A stretch of DNA of 64,000 bases, from the NCBI GenBank assembly GCA_965267605.1, contig OZ254088.1:124001-188000 (forward strand). Reading direction: 5' to 3'. The notes under the pieces were generated by a model. It searched no databases and was not told the origin of the DNA. It worked only from the letters and a program-made list of their open reading frames with translations. The stretch comes from G965267605 sp965267605 (GTDB lineage Bacteria > Bacteroidota > Bacteroidia > Flavobacteriales_E > Vicingaceae). Shown here in pieces: positions 9,023 to 17,664 of this stretch (position 1 is its first letter; the number at the start of each line of letters is the position of its first letter). The position numbers were made by a program, and so were the translations under genes.

Positions 9023-9871
9023 ATGAAAAACTTAGCAAAGATTAGTGCAGGTGTGCTCTTGTCGGCTTTGATGTCGGTGAACACTGGGGCTTTTGCACAA
9101 GGAAACATTCTTGATGGTGCGTATATTAAAGAAAACACACCTACAAGAAGGGTAATACCTTATACTCCTATTCGGGAAGCCGATGTACAATGGGCGAGAA
9201 GAATCTGGAGACAAATTGACCTAAGGGAAAAGATTAATCATCCACTTTACTACCCTACTGAACCAGTTCAGGAAAGAAAGAGTCTTTGGGATGTGATCAA
9301 GAAAGGAATCGAGGAGAAGACGATTCATGCTTACGAGGATGAAGAGTTTATCGTTCAGCTTACGCAGGCGGAAGCCACAGCTAAGATGGGCGACTCGATC
9401 GAGATCTACATTGAAGACCCTAACGATCCGGATGGTGAGCCAATTCCTTCGGCTACTTACGAAGAGTTGACAAGTGACCGTATTAAGCAGTACATGCTTA
9501 AGGAAGATTGGTTCTTTGACAGGGAGCGTTCAATTATGGATGTTAGAATTATCGGAATGCAGGCCATTAAAGAAGCCATCGATGAGAACGGTAACTTTAA
9601 AGGATACGCGTCTACATTCTGGATTTACTTCCCGGAAGCACGTTACGTATTCGCTAACTACGATGTGTTTAACAGACACAACGATGCTGAGCGAAGAACG
9701 TTCGAGGATATCTTCTGGAAAAGGTTCTTTAGTTCTTTTATCATTAAGAGATCTAACGTTTACAATCACCGTTTGATCAGTGAACATAAGAAAGCGTTGG
9801 ACGTGCTATTGGAAGGTGAGAAGATCAAAGATCACATCTTCATGTACGAGCATGACTACTGGCACTATTAG
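9023..9871 (+). CDS. gldN: GldN/PorN T9SS ring protein
   Basis: A 282-aa periplasmic partner of GldK. The ATG at 9023 is chosen over the one 6 nt upstream because AGAGG then lies at proper spacing; it yields MKNLAKISAGVLLSALMSVNTGAFA, with likely cleavage before QGN. The mature part shows family features: ADVQWARRIWRQIDLREKIN near residue 50, WDVIKKGI, and the C-terminal FWIYFPEARYVFANYDVFN block followed by FEDIFWKRFFSSFI. It is the last gene of the T9SS cluster, and a terminator follows 20 nt downstream. Confidence 0.95.
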   Translation: MKNLAKISAGVLLSALMSVNTGAFAQGNILDGAYIKENTPTRRVIPYTPIREADVQWARRIWRQIDLREKINHPLYYPTEPVQERKSLWDVIKKGIEEKTIHAYEDEEFIVQLTQAEATAKMGDSIEIYIEDPNDPDGEPIPSATYEELTSDRIKQYMLKEDWFFDRERSIMDVRIIGMQAIKEAIDENGNFKGYASTFWIYFPEARYVFANYDVFNRHNDAERRTFEDIFWKRFFSSFIIKRSNVYNHRLISEHKKALDVLLEGEKIKDHIFMYEHDYWHY

Positions 9872-9891
9872 AATCCTATAGTTCGATATAT

Positions 9892-9920
9892 AAGGGACTC
9901 ACTTGTGGGTCCCTTTTTTT
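9892..9920 (+). terminator. Intrinsic terminator after gldN
   Basis: AAGGGAC (9892-9898), a 10-nt loop, GTCCCTT (9909-9915), then a T-run to 9920. It closes the PorP/SprF-gldKLMN operon. The hairpin overlaps the last codons of the convergent esterase gene, whose stop is at 9899. Confidence 0.8.
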
Positions 9921-10552
9921 ATGCCTTCAAATAAAGTGATAAGAGGCTCTTTTTCGATCCTATGTGCTCCATCGTACTCCAGAACGGTGAAACTTAGTCC
10001 TAGAGACCTGAAATCGGCTAGAAACTGGTCTTTCTTATCTGAAGGATAGTAAGGATCCCTACTTCCGAATAGTAACGTAGTGGTAATGTCTTTGTCGCTG
10101 AATGCCCGAAAGTTCATATCAGGTGGAAACACGCTACCCCAAAGCACCAGCTGATCAATGTTTCGTTTCGATTGGGCAACCCACCTGCAGGCGGTAGCAG
10201 CACCCTGAGAGAATCCAAGGACGTTCAAAACTACGCTCTCCGATACATATGCAGCTACAACGGCATCCAGGTATTCAACGTAATCGCGAATTTCATCTTC
10301 CCGGTCATCTTTGGTCATCCACGATGCACCAATTTTTCCCGAGACCCCTTCAATATAGAACTTCGACAGGCCTTCGGGGCAAAGGATCAGATCTTCCTCA
10401 AGATCGAGGTGTTTGAACCAACCAATGAAGTGATCAGCCGGTTGCGCGTAGCCGTGTAAACACAACCATACGCGAGCGGGATCATCTTCGTTACCTGCCT
10501 TGTATAGGTGTGCCGTGCGCCTTGTGTATATTTGCTCCTTCTTGATATCCAT
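9899..10552 (-). CDS. Alpha/beta hydrolase, phospholipase/carboxylesterase type
   Basis: A 217-aa cytosolic serine hydrolase of the PF02230 (phospholipase/carboxylesterase) type. The oxyanion region is WLCLHGYAQPADHF. The nucleophile is the Ser of GFSQGAA (about residue 113). The catalytic Asp is in FGSRDPYYP (about 163) and the His in DGAHRIEK (about 196). Length and spacing match the family; the substrate cannot be told. The ATG at 10552 is preferred over a TTG five codons upstream. Its start codon overlaps the start codon of the divergent ABC-F gene (CATG at 10550-10553). Confidence 0.85.
   Translation of the reverse strand: MDIKKEQIYTRRTAHLYKAGNEDDPARVWLCLHGYAQPADHFIGWFKHLDLEEDLILCPEGLSKFYIEGVSGKIGASWMTKDDREDEIRDYVEYLDAVVAAYVSESVVLNVLGFSQGAATACRWVAQSKRNIDQLVLWGSVFPPDMNFRAFSDKDITTTLLFGSRDPYYPSDKKDQFLADFRSLGLSFTVLEYDGAHRIEKEPLITLFEGIKKGTHK
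10527..10534 (+). promoter_or_regulatory. -7 element upstream of the ABC-F gene
   Basis: TATATTTG is an exact match to TAnnTTTG, 16 nt before the ATG at 10551. A TTG lies upstream at a longer than usual spacing (24 nt). The element sits inside the 5' end of the divergent esterase gene. Confidence 0.4.
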
Positions 10553-12485
10553 GTTAGGTGTTAACAATATAGTGCTCCAGTTCGGTGAACGAAAACTGTT
10601 CGATCACATTTCCTTCAATGTTAGTGAGGGAGATAGGATTGGTTTGGTGGGTAAGAATGGTGCCGGCAAATCCACGCTCCTCAGGTGCATCAATGGTGAT
10701 ATCGAACTCGAGTCTGGATCTATTGCCAAACCGAACGAGTTCCGGATAGGTTACCTGTCTCAAGACATTGATTTTAAACGGGGCAAGACCGTTCGAGAAG
10801 AGGCCCGTGAAGCTTTTCAGGAGTTAAACACCATTGAGAAAAGAATCGATCAAATCACGCATGAACTAGAAACGCGAACCGATTACGAATCCGATGCCTA
10901 TTCTCAGTTGATCGAGGAACTCACCACACTCAATGAGCAACTTACACTGTTCAATGCGGAACAGCCAGATGCAATGATCGCAAGAACCTTGTTGGGACTT
11001 GGATTTAAACTTGAAGATCTGGATCGTCCAACGGAAGAATTTTCCGGTGGGTGGAGAATGCGCGTAGAGCTCGCAAAACTTTTGTTGCAGCCAAACAACT
11101 TGTTACTCTTGGATGAACCTACCAATCACCTGGACCTTCCTTCAATTATCTGGTTTGAGAATTTTCTGAAGAAGTTTCCTGGAGCAGTGATTCTGGTATC
11201 GCATGATAGAAGGTTTATGGATAGGACGTGTAATCGCACCATAGAGCTTTCGGCTGGAAAGCATTACGACTTCCCGGTTAATTACTCCCAGTTTGAGGAG
11301 CGAATGATAGACATCAGAGAGCAACAATTGGCTACGCGCAACAATCAACTCAAACAAATCGCGCAGACGGAACGTTTCATTAACCGCTTTCGCGCCAAGA
11401 ACACCAAGGCCAAGCAGGTTCAATCAAAGATCAAGCAGCTGGAGAAAATTGACCTGGTAGAGGTAGATGAACGTGACATGACACAACTTACCATCATGAT
11501 CGATCATGTGCCACGTTCCGGGAAACGGGTCTTGACCATGGAGGGTGTATCCAAGAATTACGATGAGTTGCAGGTCCTTGATCAGATAGATCTCATTTTA
11601 GATAGGGGTGAGAAGATCGCGTTGATAGGGAGAAACGGTGAAGGTAAGTCAACACTGAACAAGATTGTCGTTGGTGAGATCGAGTATGTTGGTAAAGTCG
11701 AGTTGGGTCATAACGTATCTGTAGGATACTTCGCTCAGGATTTCTATGAGCACATGGATGAAAAACAAACTGTACTGGAATACGCTGAACATCAGGCTGA
11801 TCCAGAGTATTTTACAAAAGCACGAGACTTTCTGGGAGCGTTTGGGTTCTCCGGAGAAGACGTAGACAAGAAGGTATCAGTATTGTCCGGAGGTGAGCGT
11901 GGAAGACTGGGGTTATGTGGTATGCTCATGCAACCGCTTAATCTTTTGGTACTGGATGAACCTACCAACCATCTTGATTTGATTTCGAAGGATATCCTAA
12001 GGCAGGCTTTGGAACTGTATTCTGGAACAATGATCCTGGTTTCGCACGATAGGGATTTCCTTGATGGATTGGTAGACAGGTACTACGAAGTAAAGGACAC
12101 TAAGGTGAGCGAGTATGTGGGTGATCTTGATGAATATGTAAGAGATATGGATGAAGCGCTATTGCAGAGTTCCAGGTCAACATCAACCAAGTCAGGCACT
12201 GGCAATAACGATTACCATCTTAGAAAGGAAGCCAGAAGGAATGTGAGGAAACTACAATCGGCCGTATCAAGGTTGGAAGATAAGATCGAAAAGCTTGAAG
12301 CGAGAAAGGAAGAGCTGAGTTCAAAACTTTATGATCCCGAAGTGTTCAAGACCAATGATGGGCAGGAAATGCTCAAACAGATGGAAGTTGTGAAGCAGGA
12401 CCTTGAAGCAGCTACCAACGAATGGGAAACCAGGGGTATTGAGCTAGAAAAGGCTGAACAGCAATTAAGCCAGTTGGATCAGTAG
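10551..12485 (+). CDS. ABC-F family ATPase, translation-factor type
   Basis: A 644-aa soluble protein with two ABC domains and no TM segments, as in the ABC-F family (EttA, Uup, YheS), which act on the ribosome. Walker A motifs are GKNGAGKST (about residue 34) and GRNGEGKST (about 360). Signatures are FSGGWRMRVELA and LSGGERGRLGLC. Walker B motifs are LLLLDEPTNHLDL and LLVLDEPTNHLDL. Between the domains lies the charged P-site tRNA-interacting linker (RFINRFRAKNTKAKQVQSK), and residues 560-644 form a coiled coil like the Uup C-terminal domain. The ATG at 10551 overlaps the divergent esterase start. The 3' end overlaps the ChaN-like gene by 7 nt, tail to tail. Confidence 0.93.
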   Translation: MLGVNNIVLQFGERKLFDHISFNVSEGDRIGLVGKNGAGKSTLLRCINGDIELESGSIAKPNEFRIGYLSQDIDFKRGKTVREEAREAFQELNTIEKRIDQITHELETRTDYESDAYSQLIEELTTLNEQLTLFNAEQPDAMIARTLLGLGFKLEDLDRPTEEFSGGWRMRVELAKLLLQPNNLLLLDEPTNHLDLPSIIWFENFLKKFPGAVILVSHDRRFMDRTCNRTIELSAGKHYDFPVNYSQFEERMIDIREQQLATRNNQLKQIAQTERFINRFRAKNTKAKQVQSKIKQLEKIDLVEVDERDMTQLTIMIDHVPRSGKRVLTMEGVSKNYDELQVLDQIDLILDRGEKIALIGRNGEGKSTLNKIVVGEIEYVGKVELGHNVSVGYFAQDFYEHMDEKQTVLEYAEHQADPEYFTKARDFLGAFGFSGEDVDKKVSVLSGGERGRLGLCGMLMQPLNLLVLDEPTNHLDLISKDILRQALELYSGTMILVSHDRDFLDGLVDRYYEVKDTKVSEYVGDLDEYVRDMDEALLQSSRSTSTKSGTGNNDYHLRKEARRNVRKLQSAVSRLEDKIEKLEARKEELSSKLYDPEVFKTNDGQEMLKQMEVVKQDLEAATNEWETRGIELEKAEQQLSQLDQ

Positions 12486-13348
12486 GTCTTTGTCATGTCT
12501 GAAGGCACAGCAATAATATAGTGTGCTGCCTTCTTAGACTTTTCAGGAAACTTATTGATGTCTTTGCACTCCTCAGTAGTAATGGTTGCAATTGAAGCCT
12601 TCTTGTTGTATTTCCTGATGTACCAGTTAATGCCCTCATCATTGTCTGAATGATAGCGTCCGTTGAAGTGCACGAATGTTCCGCCCTTTGGAAGGTTGCT
12701 ACAAATGAAATGGGCCATTGTTGCATCCTTCATCGCCTGGGCTTTCGGAAGGTTTTCGGTGCCATGTCCCGCGCCCATCATGCCCACCATAGCTTTGTAC
12801 CCAGGTAGGTTCGCGTCATATTCAATTGGCATTGGCGCGATGAGTTTCTTCGTAGACTTGTCCAATTCCTTAACACCTTCGAACCCTTTCTTGTATACAA
12901 GATTTGCGTACCGTCTGGGGATATTTGTAGCCACAACCTTGATGTTATTCTCTTTGGAGAAAGAAAGCAACGGCTGGTAATCAGTGGCATGGTTTGGCCA
13001 TAATTTGGCTTCTGCTTTTAGGTTTTTACCTGGCAAGATTCCTTTCAGGTACTCATCAAATATCATTTGGTTGTCAGACTCGAACATTTCTGCACCCATC
13101 GCAATGTTGCCGTTCTTCGCCTTGTAAAGAGACTTCAATACTTGTAATTCCAACCAATGGCTCATGGAGTTGTTATGCAGTTCTCCAAAAAGCACAATGT
13201 CTTTACCACTTATTTCCTTGATCATTGCTTCGTAACTGATCTTGGATCCGTCAGATTTGTAGATCAGGTAAGCTGGGTTTCCGTTTTGCGCGTGCAGAAA
13301 AACAGGCAGTATCAATACCGCCAGGCACCATCTATGTAGGTTAGTCAT
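12479..13348 (-). CDS. ChaN-like (PF04187) secreted protein
   Basis: A 289-aa protein with an N-terminal signal (MTNLHRWCLAVLILPVFLHAQ). It belongs to the haem-binding uptake/Tiki-like superfamily. The diagnostic motif is IVLFGELHNNSMSHWLE near residue 50, with further conserved parts GAEMFESDNQ, LWPNHATDYQPLLSFS and MMGAGHG. Family members include the iron-regulated lipoprotein ChaN, which binds haem. No lipobox Cys is apparent, so it may be periplasmic rather than lipidated. Its ATG overlaps the DUF4249 stop (ATGA), making it the third gene of TonB receptor-DUF4249-ChaN. Confidence 0.85.
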   Translation of the reverse strand: MTNLHRWCLAVLILPVFLHAQNGNPAYLIYKSDGSKISYEAMIKEISGKDIVLFGELHNNSMSHWLELQVLKSLYKAKNGNIAMGAEMFESDNQMIFDEYLKGILPGKNLKAEAKLWPNHATDYQPLLSFSKENNIKVVATNIPRRYANLVYKKGFEGVKELDKSTKKLIAPMPIEYDANLPGYKAMVGMMGAGHGTENLPKAQAMKDATMAHFICSNLPKGGTFVHFNGRYHSDNDEGINWYIRKYNKKASIATITTEECKDINKFPEKSKKAAHYIIAVPSDMTKTY

Positions 13349-14157
13349 TTGACTAATTTAAAAGAATAAGCTGAACTAGATGTTCCCATAAAGAAGCCTA
13401 AACCCCCGTTGGAGATATTCGTGGGGATATTGGCCGGAGGACCGTCAAAGGGTGATCCGCGCCATTCTGTTTCAAGAAGAGCAGCAATAGCCCATTCATA
13501 GTATTCCTGGTTGATGGATACCCACTTCACAGTTATGTCTGTGGTATCGCCAGAAAGTTTACCTGGATCGATATAATAGAATTCCACTCCAGGGATGTAA
13601 GAACCATCTACGAATTGATCATCACCGAAAACGATTTCAGCAAGTGTATCGTTGTCTAACTGGCCATCGATCAACACCTGCCACATGTAGTAATCTCCGG
13701 CTCCCGCTGGTTCATTGCCGTAGAAGTAAAGCGCCCACTCATCCCAAAGCGTTGACCATTTGTAGCTTATACTATCTACGTCAGCTTTCCGATGTACATA
13801 CGTTTCCGCGGTGTAAACCTCGTTATCCGAAGTAGTAATATTCAGTGTGTAGGTCTTACCAACTTCAACAGAGTCAATAGTGGCTGTTTCATACACGCCA
13901 TTGCTTGTCTCAAGGAACGTCATGGTACGCGTACCATCTGTAACCGTTACCGTTGCATTTGACTCACCAGGTGCTGCCTCATTATGATAATAACTGGTGG
14001 TCCTGCTCAATATGATTCGTTGCTTTTGGGCCTCTGTGGTTAGAATACCATCAACCACAAGACGCTGATTGTCGCCATCGTTCAAATCAAAATCTATCTT
14101 CTCCGAACAACTTGAAAGACCAATGATCGCCAATATGTATAATCCAACCTTTTTCAT
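13345..14157 (-). CDS. DUF4249 lipoprotein
   Basis: A 270-aa lipoprotein: MKKVGLYILAIIGLSSCSEK with lipobox LSSC. Conserved DUF4249 features follow: LVVDGILTTEAQKQRIILSRTTSY, a beta-rich domain with VTVTDG, and VYTAETYV. DUF4249 proteins accompany TonB-dependent receptors in Bacteroidota and probably cover them at the outer membrane. Here the gene starts in a TAATG overlap with the receptor stop and ends in an ATGA overlap with the ChaN-like gene. Substrate unknown. Confidence 0.9.
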   Translation of the reverse strand: MKKVGLYILAIIGLSSCSEKIDFDLNDGDNQRLVVDGILTTEAQKQRIILSRTTSYYHNEAAPGESNATVTVTDGTRTMTFLETSNGVYETATIDSVEVGKTYTLNITTSDNEVYTAETYVHRKADVDSISYKWSTLWDEWALYFYGNEPAGAGDYYMWQVLIDGQLDNDTLAEIVFGDDQFVDGSYIPGVEFYYIDPGKLSGDTTDITVKWVSINQEYYEWAIAALLETEWRGSPFDGPPANIPTNISNGGLGFFMGTSSSAYSFKLVK

Positions 14158-16517
14158 TAGAACTTGAAGTTATATGTGATTGCAGGCACGATGCTGAACA
14201 GGTATATTTTATACGCTTCGGTTACCGTAGGATCCTCCTTGGATTGTCTGAAGTTGATCGTAAACGCGTTCTTTCTGGCGTAAGCATTATACGCTGAGAT
14301 ATTCCACTCACCTTGCCAACCCAATCTTTTCTTTCCATTCTTTCTTGGACCCCTTTCTTCCGCTGTCTTGCCTTTGAATGTTGCTGAAACATCCAATCTG
14401 TGGTATGCTGGCATCCTCTCACTGTTTCTATCAGAGTATACAGGAAGGATTGCCCCTTGATACTCAAACCGCCCCGTAGGAACTGTAATGGGTTGTCCAG
14501 TAGAGTACACCCAAGTTGCACCCAACAAAATCTTTGGTGTGAGCTCATAACTTGCAACAACAGACACATCATGCATGCGGTCGTAAGGTGCAAGGTATTT
14601 CACCCCTTTATTGATCTCGGGTATTTCCCGCATGGTTCTGGATAGCGTGTACGCAATCCAACCGGTAAGGGCACCTTTGTTCTTTCTTATGAGGAATTCT
14701 GTTCCGTAGCTCCATGCTTTGCCAATCCTTAGCTCGCCTTCCAGATACGGATTCAACAACAACAACGCGTGGTCTCTGAAGTCAATGGAATTGTACATCC
14801 ATTTGTAATACACTTCAATAGACGATTCGAACATGTTGTCTTTGAAATTCCTGAAATACCCTGCGGCAACCTGATCCGCTTGCTGTGGCTTAACATTTGG
14901 TGTGCTTGGGAACCAAATGGCCAATGGTGACGAGGAGGTTGCATTGTTCGCAAGATGCAAGTACTGTGCTGTTCTGTTGTAACTCAGCTTAAGCGAAGTA
15001 GTTTCATTGAGAGAGTACCGGGCACCAAACCTTGGCTCAAGGTTCATGTACGTGTTGTAAATACTCCCATCCGTTTTAACAGTGTCGTCAACAGTGTATA
15101 CCAATGGATTGGCCTTATCGTACAGATAGTACTTGGTCTTACCCAGGTTTTGGAATACCGAAAGTCTCAAGCCATACTCCAACGCCAATCTACCACTGAC
15201 CTCTTGCTCATTGGCGAGATATACAGCATGTTCTAGCGCGTAATTATCGGGCAGCGTGAATTCGTTTACAACACTTCCCTCACCACCCTTGATAATTCCA
15301 GGTTTAAAGGTGTGATGTATGCTCTGCATACCAAATTTTATAGTGTTCGTTGGGTTAGCGTACAACGTGAAATCAATCTTTGCGCTGTAATCTATGATGT
15401 TGGATTTCCAATTGAACTCCTGAACCCCGTTGGGTACGCCCAGATTGTAATCGAAGTTACTTGCGATCAGCGTAGTATTCGCAAAAAGCTTCTCCGAGAA
15501 AAGGTGGTTCCACCGGATCGTTCCGGTTGCATTTCCCCAGTTCATCGAAAACTCATCTCCAAAACGGAATACATCGCGGCCGAAGTAGCCAGAAAGGTAA
15601 ATTCTGTTCTTGTCGTTGATCGTGTAATTCCCCTTGGCATTGAAATCGTAGAAATAAAGCTGGTTGTTTTGGATCAAAGTATCGCTGGCGAATTTGAGGA
15701 ACATATCAGCATACGTTCTTCTTCCGGAAAGGATGAAGCTTCCCTTGTTCTTCTTGATGGGGGCCTCCAGCGTCAAACGGCTGGAAACCGTTCCGATTCC
15801 ACCACTTCCAGAGATCTTCTTATTGTTCCCCTCGCGCATTTTGATGTCAAGCAAAGAAGAAAGCCTTCCACCATATCTAGCGGGGATTCCGCCTTTGTAT
15901 ATCTGCACATCCTTGATGGCATCCGAATTGAATACAGAGAAAAACCCCAGGAAGTGACTTGCATTATATACAGTGGCTTCATCAAGGAGCACAAGGTTTT
16001 GATCGCTACCACCACCGCGAACGAAGAATCCGTTTCCACCTTCACCACCGCTCTGAATTCCAGGCATCAGTTGCAGGGTCTTGATCAGATCGACTTCACC
16101 CATGAATGCAGGAACCCGTTTAATTGTTTCGATGTTCAGGTTTACCGTACTCATTTCGGTAGACTTCACATTCTTCAATTCCTCCTTCTTATCCGTAACC
16201 GTAAACGCATCCATTTGCTTGGCATCCTCGCCCATATCCAGATCCAGCTTGATGCTCTTATTGAGTTCTATCTTCTTGCGCTGAGTAGCATAGCCAATAA
16301 AGCTAAACTGTACAGTGTATGTTCCTTCTGGTAGGGTAATCGAGTAGAAGCCATATTCATTCGCAGCAGCACCTAACTCTAATTCCTCAACGTATACGGT
16401 TGCGCCTATCATCGCTTCCCCGTTCTTGGCATCTTTCAGGTATCCACTAATTGTGTGCTTCTGGCCGAAGGCAGCAGAAGAAAGAAGCAGCAGACCGATA
16501 TAGATGAACTTCTTCAT
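14157..16517 (-). CDS. TonB-dependent receptor with carboxypeptidase-like domain
   Basis: A 786-aa outer-membrane receptor. The ATG at 16517 gives MKKFIYIGLLLLSSAAFGQ; an in-frame TTG seven codons upstream is rejected because it would spoil the signal peptide. Residues 20-105 are a CarboxypepD_reg-like domain (HTISGYLKDAKNGEAMIGATVYVEE). Next is a plug with VDLIKTLQLMPGIQSGGEGGNGFFVRGGG, then a 22-strand-type barrel. The family with a DUF4249 partner is often associated with iron-chelate or small-molecule uptake; the ligand cannot be read here. It lies 109 nt downstream of hemE in the same direction, with no evident terminator between. Confidence 0.93.
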   Translation of the reverse strand: MKKFIYIGLLLLSSAAFGQKHTISGYLKDAKNGEAMIGATVYVEELELGAAANEYGFYSITLPEGTYTVQFSFIGYATQRKKIELNKSIKLDLDMGEDAKQMDAFTVTDKKEELKNVKSTEMSTVNLNIETIKRVPAFMGEVDLIKTLQLMPGIQSGGEGGNGFFVRGGGSDQNLVLLDEATVYNASHFLGFFSVFNSDAIKDVQIYKGGIPARYGGRLSSLLDIKMREGNNKKISGSGGIGTVSSRLTLEAPIKKNKGSFILSGRRTYADMFLKFASDTLIQNNQLYFYDFNAKGNYTINDKNRIYLSGYFGRDVFRFGDEFSMNWGNATGTIRWNHLFSEKLFANTTLIASNFDYNLGVPNGVQEFNWKSNIIDYSAKIDFTLYANPTNTIKFGMQSIHHTFKPGIIKGGEGSVVNEFTLPDNYALEHAVYLANEQEVSGRLALEYGLRLSVFQNLGKTKYYLYDKANPLVYTVDDTVKTDGSIYNTYMNLEPRFGARYSLNETTSLKLSYNRTAQYLHLANNATSSSPLAIWFPSTPNVKPQQADQVAAGYFRNFKDNMFESSIEVYYKWMYNSIDFRDHALLLLNPYLEGELRIGKAWSYGTEFLIRKNKGALTGWIAYTLSRTMREIPEINKGVKYLAPYDRMHDVSVVASYELTPKILLGATWVYSTGQPITVPTGRFEYQGAILPVYSDRNSERMPAYHRLDVSATFKGKTAEERGPRKNGKKRLGWQGEWNISAYNAYARKNAFTINFRQSKEDPTVTEAYKIYLFSIVPAITYNFKF

Positions 16518-16626
16518 CTCGAGTTTAATTAAAGACAATCGAATTGATGATTTGTTGCATCAATCGAGCACAAATTTCTACAAAAAACGCGTGTATTGGG
16601 TGACAATTGTACGAACGGTCCAAGAT

Positions 16627-17664
16627 TTATGTGAGTGATGAATAATCCCTTACAAAGGAGGCAAGCTTGCCAACGTGGTCATGTGGTGTCCCCGGCAGGA
16701 TTCCATGGCCAAGATTGAAAATGTAACCATCCCTTCCCTTCATGGAATCGAGGATATTCTTTGCTTCATTCTCAATATTATTCCAGTCGGTAAACAACAT
16801 CACCGGATCTAGATTGCCCTGTAAGGCTTTATCAGTAACAATCTTTGCGGCTTCTGCCATCGGTGTTTTCCAATCAACACCTAACACATCTGCTTTTGTT
16901 TCATTGAATGCTTCAAGCAGATGTCCGGTATTGGTACCAAATAGGATGACCGGTGCATCAGGGTGAACAGCTTTTACCGTGTTGATCACCTTTTCGGTAT
17001 GGGGCATAACAAAACACCTAAAGTCTGCTTCTGACAAAATGCCAATCCAACTATCAAAGATCTGTACAACGGAAGCACCCGAGTCTAGCTGAAAGTTGAG
17101 ATAGGTTCCCATGTCCTCCGCCAGTTTATTCATAAGCTGGTGCCATGCTTCTTCATGGTTATACATGAAGGATTTAAGCTTAATGTAGTTTTTCGAAGGT
17201 CCTCCTTCTATCATGTATGAGGCCAGTGTAAAAGGGGCACCACAAAATCCTATACATGGAACGTTCAGTTCTTTTTTAAGGATCTTAAGTGAAGCACCTG
17301 TGTAGGCAAGATGTGTTGCCGGGTCAATTGGTTTTAGCGCCTGCACATCCGCTAAGCTCTCAATAGGATTGTCCAATACGGGGCCAACACCAGGTTGGTA
17401 GTCGAATTTGATGCCCATTGGTTCCAATGGGATCATGATATCTGAGAAGATAATCGCAGTATCTAATTCGAATTCCTCAATGGGTAGCAACGTGACCTGC
17501 GCAGATACTTCAGGAATCTGGCAAATGTCCTTAATGCTGTACTGTTTACGAATGTTTCTATAACTCTCCTGATACCTTCCTGCCTGACGCATGAACCAAA
17601 CTGGTGTATGTGTGGTAGGCTCTTTTCGGCATGCTTTAAGAAATGTGTCGTTGAACGTGCTCAT
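16627..17664 (-). CDS. hemE: Uroporphyrinogen decarboxylase
   Basis: A 345-aa cytosolic enzyme that converts uroporphyrinogen III to coproporphyrinogen III. The signature PVWFMRQAGRYQESYR (about residue 23) contains the substrate-binding Arg residues. The second family signature is IGFCGAPFTLASYMIEGG (about 140), and the C-terminal part contains FNLGHGILPGTPHDHV. The ATG at 17664 overlaps the hemL TGA by one base (TGATG). It is the last gene of the haem operon. Confidence 0.97.
   Translation of the reverse strand: MSTFNDTFLKACRKEPTTHTPVWFMRQAGRYQESYRNIRKQYSIKDICQIPEVSAQVTLLPIEEFELDTAIIFSDIMIPLEPMGIKFDYQPGVGPVLDNPIESLADVQALKPIDPATHLAYTGASLKILKKELNVPCIGFCGAPFTLASYMIEGGPSKNYIKLKSFMYNHEEAWHQLMNKLAEDMGTYLNFQLDSGASVVQIFDSWIGILSEADFRCFVMPHTEKVINTVKAVHPDAPVILFGTNTGHLLEAFNETKADVLGVDWKTPMAEAAKIVTDKALQGNLDPVMLFTDWNNIENEAKNILDSMKGRDGYIFNLGHGILPGTPHDHVGKLASFVRDYSSLT

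Noticed and set aside
15312..16334. A 340-codon open frame on the plus strand
   Set aside because: It lies antisense inside the TonB receptor gene, has no signal, domain or ribosome-binding site, and the receptor frame is unambiguous.
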